Positions 1-5,887 of a DNA stretch of 8,490 nucleotides are shown one piece after another; position 1 is the stretch's first letter, and every line of letters begins with the position of its first letter. The notes under the pieces were generated by a model. The model was not told where the DNA came from and did no database searches. It saw only the letters and a program-made list of their open reading frames with translations. Source of the DNA: Bacteroidia bacterium (lineage in GTDB: Bacteria > Bacteroidota > Bacteroidia > Bacteroidales > UBA12481); contig JAPLDV010000448.1 in NCBI GenBank assembly GCA_026391235.1, positions 1 through 8,490 on the forward strand. The letters are read 5' to 3'. A program made the position numbers and the translations under genes.

Positions 1-1002
1 AAATCGCTTCCTTTCGGTTACATAAAAACCGACTACAATGTACGTTGTTATTATCGCAATGGGCAATGGGGCGAAATCGAAATATCTTCATCCGAATATA
101 TCGACCTCCACATGGCATCTACAGCCCTGCATTACGGGCAGCAAGCTTTTGAAGGGATGAAGGCTTTTATGGGCAAAGATGGGCAGATCAGGCTTTTTCG
201 GTGGAATGACAATAGCCGGCGCATGAGAACATCAGCCGAAGGTATCATGATGGCAGAGGTTCCGGATGATCTTTTTCACAAGTCAATTGTCATGGCTATT
301 AAGATGAACAAAAGATTTGTTCCTCCTTACGGATCAGGTGCTTCACTTTATATCAGGCCTTTGCTGATCGGATCGGGTGCGCAGGTGGGTGTTAAGGCGG
401 CCTCTGAATACTTGTTTTTGGTTTTTGTCACACCCGTGGGGCCCTATTTTAAAGAAGGATTTATGCCGGTAAACATGATGATTACCCGCACATTCGACCG
501 GGCTGCACCGCTTGGAACGGGCCATATTAAGGTGGGAGGGAATTATGCAGCCAGTTTGCGTGCCCTCGATGTTGCCCATAAGAAAGGATATGCATCAGCC
601 CTGTTCCTGGATGCACGCGAAAAGAAATACATCGATGAGGCGGGTCCGGCAAATTTTTTCGGCATTAAAAATAACACCTACATTACACCTGAATCTCATT
701 CCATCCTGCCCAGCATCATCAACAAGAGCCTCCAGCAGATCGCCAAAGATTTGGGTATGAAAGTGGAGATCAGGCCTGTTCCCGTGGAGGAGCTCGATAC
801 TTTTGATGAGGTTGGTGCCTGCGGAACCGCCGCGGTTATAAGCCCCGTACGTTCCATAGTGGACGAATTTACCGGTAAAACCTATCAAATCTGCAAGAAT
901 GATGAACCCGGTCCGATTTCCAGGAAACTTTTCGAAATACTAACCGGAATCCAGACGGGCGATCTCCCCGATCCTTTTGGCTGGATCGAGTTTGTAGAGT
1001 AA
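1..1002 (+). CDS. ilvE: Branched-chain amino acid aminotransferase, 5' end missing
   Basis: A PLP-dependent class IV aminotransferase that swaps the amino group between leucine, isoleucine or valine and 2-oxoglutarate: last step of branched-chain amino acid synthesis, first of breakdown, in the cytoplasm. The frame is open from base 1, so the real start lies outside the window; by comparison with Bacteroides IlvE (about 340 residues) only some nine residues are missing, and the ATG at 112 is internal. Visible landmarks are the N-terminal FGYIKTDYNVR, the HYGQQAFEGMKAF segment, YIRPLLIG, the PLP-binding lysine in GHIKVGGNYAAS (Lys codon 529-531), the DEAGPANFF segment and the cofactor-phosphate-binding CGTAAVISPV near the C-terminus. 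This is the large, eukaryote-like BCAT type common in Bacteroidota. It is followed by a hairpin and a terminator, so it is probably the last gene of its unit. Function is confident; substrate preference is inferred from the family. Confidence 0.96.
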   Translation, partial: KSLPFGYIKTDYNVRCYYRNGQWGEIEISSSEYIDLHMASTALHYGQQAFEGMKAFMGKDGQIRLFRWNDNSRRMRTSAEGIMMAEVPDDLFHKSIVMAIKMNKRFVPPYGSGASLYIRPLLIGSGAQVGVKAASEYLFLVFVTPVGPYFKEGFMPVNMMITRTFDRAAPLGTGHIKVGGNYAASLRALDVAHKKGYASALFLDAREKKYIDEAGPANFFGIKNNTYITPESHSILPSIINKSLQQIAKDLGMKVEIRPVPVEELDTFDEVGACGTAAVISPVRSIVDEFTGKTYQICKNDEPGPISRKLFEILTGIQTGDLPDPFGWIEFVE

Positions 1003-1063
1003 AAGAATGGCACGCGGATGACGCATTCCCGCAGGGATCCGCGTCATCCGCGTGCCATTCTTT
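1002..1063. repeat. Long perfect inverted repeat right after ilvE
   Basis: Two 23-base arms, 1002-1024 and 1041-1063, are exact reverse complements. The left arm reads AAAGAATGG, CACGCGGATG, ACGC. The 16-base loop holds a further small stem, TCCC (1027-1030) against GGGA (1034-1037) with loop GCA. The left arm begins on the last base of the ilvE stop codon. The arms are GC-rich in the middle with CGCGGAT words and do not end in a T-run, so this is not a standard terminator. An intrinsic terminator follows 34 bases later. The likely nature is a REP-like interspersed element or an mRNA 3'-end protecting hairpin. Number of genomic copies is unknown from this window. Confidence 0.85.
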
Positions 1064-1096
1064 ATTATTACCCTGCCCTGCCAATGTTGGATAATT

Positions 1097-1117
1097 ACCG
1101 GCCATGCCGGTTTTTTT
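1097..1117 (+). terminator. Intrinsic terminator downstream of ilvE
   Basis: A compact hairpin with a 6-bp stem, ACCGGC (1097-1102) pairing with GCCGGT (1106-1111), and a three-base loop CAT is followed directly by seven Ts (1111-1117). This is a textbook rho-independent terminator on the plus strand and closes the ilvE transcript, separating it from the PspC operon. Confidence 0.8.
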
Positions 1118-1140
1118 GTGCCTGAATGAAAATTTTATTA

Positions 1141-1191
1141 CTGATAATCAGCTAATTATCGAAATAGTATAAAAATATTTAGTACTATGTG
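1141..1191. promoter_or_regulatory. Dyad symmetries upstream of the PspC operon, possible operator
   Basis: This AT-rich leader holds several short palindromes in about 50 bases: GATAAT (1143-1148) against ATTATC (1155-1160), the overlapping CTGAT/ATCAG pair at 1141-1151, and the perfect octamer TAGTACTA (1180-1187). They lie just upstream of a putative -7 box. The operon encodes a PadR regulator, and this family commonly controls its own operon through dyad operators, so one of these is a plausible site. AT-rich DNA yields short palindromes by chance, so the call is weak. Confidence 0.25.
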
Positions 1192-1215
1192 ATACAAGGT
1201 AATAATATTTCAACA

Positions 1216-1223
1216 TATCTTTG
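1216..1223 (+). promoter_or_regulatory. Putative -7 promoter element for the PspC operon
   Basis: TATCTTTG matches the Bacteroidetes -7 consensus TAnnTTTG exactly and lies 54 bases upstream of the first PspC start codon, in the only sizeable gap before the operon. A convincing -33 TTTG box at the usual 19-21-base distance is not visible; the nearest candidate, TGTG at 1188-1191, is 24 bases away. It is therefore a candidate only. Confidence 0.4.
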
Positions 1224-1277
1224 CATGCGAATGAACAATGTTAAAGCAAGTATTCTGAACAATTAAACTAGTGTGTT

Positions 1278-1826
1278 ATGAAAAGGACAATTCAAATCAA
1301 TCTGGCAGGCACAATTTTCAACATTGATGATGATGCCTACGAAATTCTTAGAGACTATCTGAATGCCGTTGAGCGGCAATTCATGTCGAGCGTTGAAGGA
1401 CGCGAAGTGATGAATGATCTTGAAACGCGGATGTCGGAACTTTTTACCGAGAGGCTGAAGCCACTGCGTCAGGTAATTTCCGCCGAGGATGTTCGTGAAG
1501 TGCTTAAAGTGCTTGGTGCACCGGAGGATATCGGGGGTCGTAATGAAGGCGGGCAGCGCTATTCGCAACCCTTTTCCAACCGTTATGACGGACCTCGCCG
1601 GAGCCGCAGGATGTACCGCGATGGTCAGGATAAATCGGTTGGCGGCGTTTGCTCGGGACTGGCCTATTATTTCAATACTGATCCTCTCCTGCTTCGAATT
1701 CTTTTTGTAATCGGCATGTTCATGGGATTCGGCTTTTTTCTTTATCTCGTTCTTTGGATTGCTGTGCCTCAGGCCCAGACTCCTGAACAGGTAAGGGAAA
1801 TGAAAACAGGATCCAATTATTTCTGA
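1278..1826 (+). CDS. Short PspC-domain membrane protein
   Basis: A 182-residue protein with two parts. Residues 1-90 form the soluble N-terminal region found in Bacteroidota PspC proteins (IQINLAGTIFNIDDDAYE, then an acidic helical stretch with NDLETRMSELF and EVLKVLGAPEDIG). A basic, glycine- and arginine-rich linker follows, then a PspC domain at about 110-166 with the hallmark RRMYRD, GGVCSGLAYYF, DPLLLRILFV and YLVLWIAVP. The latter half is hydrophobic and probably crosses the inner membrane as a helical hairpin. PspC in Proteobacteria is a membrane partner of the phage-shock response; the Bacteroidota role is less clear. This is the first gene of a four-gene operon and a paralogue of the long PspC gene at its end. 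The leader lacks a Shine-Dalgarno sequence, as usual for the phylum. Family call is firm; an envelope-stress role is inference. Confidence 0.92.
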   Translation: MKRTIQINLAGTIFNIDDDAYEILRDYLNAVERQFMSSVEGREVMNDLETRMSELFTERLKPLRQVISAEDVREVLKVLGAPEDIGGRNEGGQRYSQPFSNRYDGPRRSRRMYRDGQDKSVGGVCSGLAYYFNTDPLLLRILFVIGMFMGFGFFLYLVLWIAVPQAQTPEQVREMKTGSNYF

Positions 1827-1838
1827 TAATCATAAACT

Positions 1839-2555
1839 ATGAAAACAACAATAAGCATTACGAACCTGGTTATCGCTCTGTTAGTGGCATTATTGACACT
1901 ATCAGGATGCCACGGCGGAATAGTCGGAAATGGCAAAGTGGAAACCCGAAACGAAAAAATCGAAAACTTCACACGGCTGGTTATCGGAGGTAATTTCCAT
2001 GTCTTTCTCAAATCATCCGACAAACCCTATCTAAAGATGGAAATGGATGAAAACCTTTACGACATCGTGAAGGTAAACCAAGAGGGATCCACCCTGAGGA
2101 TTGAAACCCGCCTCAGTATTTTTCAGGCCCGCGAAAAGAACCTGTATATAGGCATAAAGGATCTGGAAAAGGTGGAATTGTCAGGAGCAATAAAAATCGT
2201 ATCTGACTCAGTGCTTCAACTGGGAACGCTGGATATACTGGTGACCGGTGCTGTACGGATCGATTTTGAAATCGAAGCCAAAAGCCTGAATATCGATTTA
2301 TCCGGTGCTTCAGAGTGTGATTTCAGAGGAAAAGTTGATGAATTGCGCGTACAGTTATCAGGTGCCGGCGATATTGATGCCCTTGAACTGATGGCCCGCG
2401 ATGTGGAAATTGATATGTCGGGGGCCGGAGGTGCCCGGGTATATGCCAAAGAAAAACTCGACGTGTCGATCTCCGGAGTTGGCTCGGTGCGTTACCGGGG
2501 TGAACCTGAGATTCACAAGAATATCTCTGGCCTCGGATCATTGAAAAGAGATTAA
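1839..2555 (+). CDS. DUF2807 (head GIN) lipoprotein
   Basis: A 238-residue exported protein. The N-terminus is a lipoprotein signal peptide with a hydrophobic core and the lipobox LSGC, so the mature protein should begin at Cys24 and be lipid-anchored. The rest matches the DUF2807 or putative auto-transporter adhesin head GIN family, starting with FTRLVIGGNFHVFLK (about 44-58). From residue 115 there is a ladder of short repeats, SGA/TGA/SGV/SGL, at about 115, 136, 155, 174, 194, 212 and 230, spaced 18-21 residues with alternating hydrophobic residues before each, as expected for stacked rungs of a right-handed beta-helix. It starts 12 bases after the short PspC gene and is surely cotranscribed. 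DUF2807 genes often sit beside PspC and PadR genes in this phylum. Biochemical role is unknown; adhesion is only the family name, not evidence. Confidence 0.92.
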   Translation: MKTTISITNLVIALLVALLTLSGCHGGIVGNGKVETRNEKIENFTRLVIGGNFHVFLKSSDKPYLKMEMDENLYDIVKVNQEGSTLRIETRLSIFQAREKNLYIGIKDLEKVELSGAIKIVSDSVLQLGTLDILVTGAVRIDFEIEAKSLNIDLSGASECDFRGKVDELRVQLSGAGDIDALELMARDVEIDMSGAGGARVYAKEKLDVSISGVGSVRYRGEPEIHKNISGLGSLKRD

Positions 2556-2567
2556 TAATTATAAGTC

Positions 2568-2906
2568 ATGGAAAACGAGAAAATAGAAAACGTAAAGGCC
2601 CAGATGAGAAAAGGTGTGCTGGAGTATTGCATCCTTACGATCATGAATCAACAGGATTGTTATGCAACGGATATCCTTCGTAAACTGAAAGATGCCAGGC
2701 TTATCGTGGTGGAGGGAACTCTCTACCCTCTGCTGACACGCCAAAAAAATGCAGGCCTGCTGAGCTATCGGTGGGAAGAGTCACCTCAGGGACCGCCCAG
2801 GAAATATTATAAGCTGACGGATGCTGGCAGAGATTTCCTGAAGGACCTGGATACCTCATGGGAGGATCTGGTGAAAGCCGTCGCACTGATTAACCAACAA
2901 GCCTAA
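2568..2906 (+). CDS. PadR-family transcriptional regulator
   Basis: A 112-residue protein of PadR type, consisting of the winged-helix DNA-binding domain with a short C-terminal helix (PadR subfamily 2 size). Features in order: amphipathic first helix QMRKGVLEYCILTIMNQQ (about 12-29), helix-turn-helix with YATDILRKL and the recognition segment VVEGTLYPLLTRQKNAGLL (about 48-66), then the wing with the typical GPPRKYYKLTDAGRDFL (about 75-91). PadR proteins act as dimers and are usually repressors that respond to small molecules or membrane-active agents. It starts 12 bases after the lipoprotein gene and ends 10 bases before the long PspC gene, so it probably regulates its own operon. The inducer cannot be read from the sequence. 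No separate promoter was seen before it. Confidence 0.95.
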   Translation: MENEKIENVKAQMRKGVLEYCILTIMNQQDCYATDILRKLKDARLIVVEGTLYPLLTRQKNAGLLSYRWEESPQGPPRKYYKLTDAGRDFLKDLDTSWEDLVKAVALINQQA

Positions 2907-2916
2907 ATACGCTACA

Positions 2917-4494
2917 ATGAAAAAGTCAATAAAAATCAACCTGGGCGGATTGGTCCTTCATGTCGATGACGATGCCTATGAACTGTTAAGGAATTATCTG
3001 GACCAGCTTCAGGCACGCTTCAGGCAGGTTCCGGGAGAATCTGAAATTCTGAATGATATTGAGACCCGCATGGCCGAACTGTTTCAGGAAAAACTGGTGC
3101 CAGGTAAAGAGGTGATCAACCTTGCAGATGCTAAAGAAGTCATTGAAGTTATGGGTAAACCGGAAGAGATCGGTGATGCCGGGGAAGAGGAATCAGGACC
3201 AGCCATGCCGCCTCCTTACAGCGGCCGCGGGCGTCGTATGTACCGCGATACATCTAACCAGCGGATTGCCGGTGTTTGCTCTGGTTTGGCAGCCTATTTC
3301 AAAATTGATCCGCTAATTATCAGGATTCTGTTCGTGGTATTTTCACTCGCTTATGGAGCAGGTATCCTGATCTATTTCGTTCTTTGGGTCGGGGTGCCTG
3401 AAGCCCGCACAGCTGCCGAAAAACTTGAAATGTACGGCGAACCCGTCAACGTATATAATATCGAGCGCCAGGTTCGTCAGGAATATCCGTATGACCCGGC
3501 AGCCCCTGATTATGAGCAGCCGGTGAGGCGCAGCAGTCAGGGTACACTGATCGGCCGGGTGGTGAGAGTATTTGCAAAAATAATTCTGGTCTTTTTCAAG
3601 ATTATCGGATTTATCATTGCGTTTTCTTTCATCGTAGCAGGAATTGCCATCCTGGGATCAATCATAGGTTTGGCCGTCAGCGGAAAAGCATGGTTTGTTA
3701 ACTCCGATTGGAATTTAAATAATATTGGTTTGAATGACGCTCTGGGGTTCTTTGTTTCCCCAACCGCTGCAACCATTGGCATGATCGGACTCATTCTCCT
3801 GGTTGTTATTCCCCTGATTGGTCTGATTTACGGAGTTGTTAAGGTCATTTTCCGGTTCAAGGCCCGCGAAAAGGTTGGCGCGCTCAGTTTATCAGGTATT
3901 TGGGTGATCACGCTGATCGTTATGATCGTCATTGCGATAAACGAAGGTATTCAATATTCATCTGAAGGTAGGTCTACGGTCGAAAAGGAACTGGTCATTC
4001 CTCAAAGTAAAAAGCTGATAATCAGAACACTCCCAATGCCAATTGATATGACCGATCATATGGCCGAATTTGATTTTCACAGTAATTTCTGGATTTCACG
4101 GCAGAATGATTCAGTCAGCCTGGTGATACGGCCTACAGTGAGAATTGAATACAGCGAAGATTCAATTCCCGGAATTCGAATAAGAAAAACCGCCCGGGGT
4201 GTGAACTACCGCGATGCAAGGGGGTTTGCTGAGGATATCAATTATTCCTGCACCCTGCAGGATTCCGTTCTGATAGTTGACCCGGCGTACCGTTTGTCGC
4301 AGAGCAACCGGTATCATGCTCAGGAAGTGGAGGTGACTGTTGACCTGCCTGCTGGTACTATAGTTTATCTCGACAAGAGTTTGAAAGATATTCTGTACGC
4401 TGTTCAGAATACAGAAGATACCTGGTCTGGTGACCTGGTTGGCGATGAATGGATTATGACACCCGATGGGCTGACGCGGGTGCTGAAGAAATAG
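2917..4494 (+). CDS. Long PspC-domain membrane protein
   Basis: A 525-residue protein built as an extended version of the short PspC protein. Residues 1-90 align closely with the paralogue (INLGG, DDDAYELLRNYL, NDIETRMAELF, EVMGKPEEIGD). The PspC domain is at about 106-162 (RRMYRD, AGVCSGLAAYF, DPLIIRILFVV, LWVGVP). Then come a polar linker, a long hydrophobic region at about 212-252, a membrane segment at about 284-310, another at about 328-345, and a C-terminal soluble region of roughly 180 residues rich in beta-strand patterns (VEKELVIPQSKKLIIRTLP onward, VEVTVDLPAGTIVYLDK). The C-terminal part resembles in style the DUF2807 or LiaF-like C-terminal domains often attached to PspC proteins, but I cannot confirm homology. 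It ends a four-gene operon. A membrane sensor or scaffold role in envelope stress is inference. The stop codon TAG abuts a heptamer array. Confidence 0.92.
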   Translation: MKKSIKINLGGLVLHVDDDAYELLRNYLDQLQARFRQVPGESEILNDIETRMAELFQEKLVPGKEVINLADAKEVIEVMGKPEEIGDAGEEESGPAMPPPYSGRGRRMYRDTSNQRIAGVCSGLAAYFKIDPLIIRILFVVFSLAYGAGILIYFVLWVGVPEARTAAEKLEMYGEPVNVYNIERQVRQEYPYDPAAPDYEQPVRRSSQGTLIGRVVRVFAKIILVFFKIIGFIIAFSFIVAGIAILGSIIGLAVSGKAWFVNSDWNLNNIGLNDALGFFVSPTAATIGMIGLILLVVIPLIGLIYGVVKVIFRFKAREKVGALSLSGIWVITLIVMIVIAINEGIQYSSEGRSTVEKELVIPQSKKLIIRTLPMPIDMTDHMAEFDFHSNFWISRQNDSVSLVIRPTVRIEYSEDSIPGIRIRKTARGVNYRDARGFAEDINYSCTLQDSVLIVDPAYRLSQSNRYHAQEVEVTVDLPAGTIVYLDKSLKDILYAVQNTEDTWSGDLVGDEWIMTPDGLTRVLKK

Positions 4495-4605
4495 GTATCG
4501 GGTATCGGGTATCGGGTATCAGGTATCAGGTATCAGGTATCGGGTATCAGGTATCAGGTATCGGGTATCGGGAATCAGGTATCGGGTATCGGGTATCGGG
4601 TATCC
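4494..4605 (+). repeat. Heptanucleotide tandem array, 16 units of GGTATCR
   Basis: Sixteen uninterrupted 7-base units fill exactly 112 bases. Fourteen units are GGTATCG or GGTATCA; unit 12 is GGAATCA and unit 16 is GGTATCC. The seventh base runs G,G,G,A,A,A,G,A,A,G,G,A,G,G,G,C, so almost all variation is one transition at one position. The first unit begins on the final G of the TAG stop of the long PspC gene. No reading frame through the array contains a stop, which produces spurious ORFs encoding GIGYRVS-like heptads. It may be a slippage-prone minisatellite or part of a larger interspersed element with the inverted block that follows. Confidence 0.95.
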
Positions 4606-4619
4606 TGGACAACGATCAA

Positions 4620-4649
4620 CCTGACACCTGACACCTGAGACCCGACACC
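4620..4649 (-). repeat. Inverted block of related heptamers (GGTGTCR on the minus strand)
   Basis: Four 7-base units, CCTGACA twice, CCTGAGA and CCCGACA, are followed by CC. Read on the minus strand they are GGTGTCR-type units, differing from the array upstream by A to G at position 4. The block lies 14 bases after the array in the opposite orientation, so transcripts can fold into a long hairpin of up to four units. On the plus-strand transcript each unit leaves one A-C mismatch; on the minus-strand transcript the same position becomes a G-U pair. Confidence 0.85.
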
Positions 4650-4678
4650 AATCTTTTCCTTTTGTTTATTTGTTCAGG

Positions 4679-4724
4679 GCCGGCCTGGGTATGGTTTTCC
4701 ATCCCGGCCGGCTTGAACTTTTTT
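4679..4724 (+). terminator. Intrinsic terminator between the PspC operon and the CPBP protease
   Basis: A strong hairpin pairs GCCGGCC (4679-4685) with GGCCGGC (4706-4712), continues inward through GGG/CCC and ATGG/CCAT with two single-T bulges at 4686 and 4690, and has a TTTT loop (4695-4698). It is followed by TTGAAC and six Ts (4719-4724). This should end transcripts from the PspC operon. Its tail lies only 16 bases before the ATG of the next gene, so it could also act as a leader attenuator for that gene. Confidence 0.75.
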
Positions 4725-4740
4725 ACTAGTTTTGGAGATC

Positions 4741-5706
4741 ATGGAAAACCAATATTTAAATACTCGCCACCCGGTCATCCAATTGTTGATGTTTGCATTG
4801 ATTATCCTGATCAGTGTGCTGGCTGTCATGCTCTTGTCGATTGTAGCCGGAATCGTGATTTTCAGGGTTCCGCTCAATGAATGGATGAATCTCCTGGATA
4901 TCACTGTTCCTTCAAATATACCGGTCCTGAAATTTCTGCAGATTACCCAATCCCTGTCGGTGTTTGTCATACCTCCGATTGTCTTTGGATGGTTTGTCAT
5001 CAGGGATCCCTGGCTGTACCTGAAAATCAATAAAAGTCCTCAACGAAAGCAAATAATTACTGTCCTTCTTCTCGCTGTTTTAATTTTGCCGGTTCTGAAT
5101 CTCCTGTCGGTAATCAACCAGGAGTTGAGGTTGCCGGAATTTTTATCGGGCATCGAAGATTGGATGAAAAGAACAGAGGAACAGGCCGGCGACCTGACCG
5201 AAGCCTTTCTGACGGTCGATACATTTCCCGGATATCTGGTTAACCTATTGATGGTTGTTCTGATTCCGGCTTTCGGGGAGGAGTTTTTTTTCCGGGGAGT
5301 TTTACAGAAAACTTTCCAACAATGGTTCAGGAATCCTCATATCGCCATCGTCATTGTGGCGATAATTTTTTCAGCTTTCCATCTGCAGTTTTATGGTTTC
5401 CTGCCCCGGTTCGCATTGGGTGTTCTTTTCGGTTACCTGTTCTGGTGGTCGGGTAACATCTGGTATCCGGTTCTGGCCCACATGTTTAATAATTTTTTGC
5501 CGGTTACTTTAACCTATTTCTTCCGTAACCAGTTTGATCCCGCAGAGCTTGATAAAGTAGGGACCGGACCGGATGCCTGGATCTGGGCGCTGCCGGCACT
5601 GATGCTGAGTTTTGCAGCTGTTTTATACTTTTATCGAATAACGAAAATCAATACCCGGAATGAAACTCCAAATCTCAATGAACAAATAGCAAATAAGCTC
5701 CAATGA
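4741..5706 (+). CDS. CPBP-family (CAAX/Abi) intramembrane metalloprotease
   Basis: A 321-residue, strongly hydrophobic protein with about eight possible membrane helices. It carries the three CPBP motifs: EExxxR as E180, E181 and R185 in GEEFFFRG; a histidine in SAFHLQF (H214); and HxxxN in AHMFNNF (H247, N251). In the family these glutamate and histidine residues sit in the membrane at the catalytic site. Members include CAAX prenyl proteases, bacteriocin-immunity proteins and membrane-bound regulators; the bacterial substrate here is unknown. I chose the ATG at 4741, preceded by GGAG at 4734-4737, over a TTG nine bases upstream. The gene stands alone between a terminator and a repeat-rich gap. 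Its last 14 codons (from E308, ETPNLNEQ onward) lie in a degenerate repeat element, so the native C-terminus may have been replaced. Family call is firm. Confidence 0.93.
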   Translation: MENQYLNTRHPVIQLLMFALIILISVLAVMLLSIVAGIVIFRVPLNEWMNLLDITVPSNIPVLKFLQITQSLSVFVIPPIVFGWFVIRDPWLYLKINKSPQRKQIITVLLLAVLILPVLNLLSVINQELRLPEFLSGIEDWMKRTEEQAGDLTEAFLTVDTFPGYLVNLLMVVLIPAFGEEFFFRGVLQKTFQQWFRNPHIAIVIVAIIFSAFHLQFYGFLPRFALGVLFGYLFWWSGNIWYPVLAHMFNNFLPVTLTYFFRNQFDPAELDKVGTGPDAWIWALPALMLSFAAVLYFYRITKINTRNETPNLNEQIANKLQ

Positions 5707-5867
5707 ATTAAAACTCAATTATTCAAACGGGTTTGAGTTTTGGTTATTGAAGTTTGGGATTTATTTGAAATTTGTCTTTTGTTATTTGGAATTTTCCATG
5801 AATGCCATTTGAGATTTGTCTTTTGGAGTTTGGCATTTATTTGTTTTTTGGGTATTGTTGTTTGGAA
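5663..5867. repeat. T/G-rich degenerate repeat element overlapping the protease 3' end
   Basis: The plus strand from about 5733 to 5867 is almost free of C and is made of words such as ATTTG, TTTGG and GTTTGG. It contains direct near-repeats: GTTTGGGATTTATTTG (5752-5767) and GTTTGGCATTTATTTG (5828-5843), and ATTTGTCTTTTG at both 5770-5781 and 5814-5825. The left part is an inverted copy: AAAACTCAA (5710-5718) pairs exactly with TTGAGTTTT (5733-5741), and CAAATCTCAATG (5669-5680), inside the coding region, is the reverse complement of CATTTGAGATTTG (5806-5818) apart from one extra T. The whole can fold as a long imperfect hairpin. No protein is encoded beyond the end of the protease gene. It fills the gap before the thioredoxin gene, whose promoter must lie in or next to it. 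Confidence 0.75.
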
Positions 5868-5887
5868 TTAATCAATAACCGTTTATC

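Noticed and set aside
869..1105. A 78-residue minus-strand ORF across the end of ilvE and the hairpin.
   Set aside because: It is antisense to ilvE and runs through the inverted repeat; its composition looks like a frame shadow.
4449..4631. A 60-residue plus-strand ORF encoding GIGYRVSGI-type heptads.
   Set aside because: It is a translation of the GGTATCR array in a frame shifted from the PspC gene, begins inside that gene, and all frames of this array lack stops by composition.
4494..4649. The heptamer array as a CRISPR array or a replication iteron cluster.
   Set aside because: There are no spacers, the unit is only seven bases, and no cas or replication-initiator gene is present.
4732..4740. 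A TTG start nine bases upstream for the protease.
   Set aside because: It would include the GGAG that probably serves the ATG at 4741, and the ATG gives the usual MENQYLN-like beginning.
4662..5030. Short ORFs on both strands over the terminator and the start of the protease gene.
   Set aside because: They run across the terminator hairpin or antisense to a well-supported membrane protease and show no family features.
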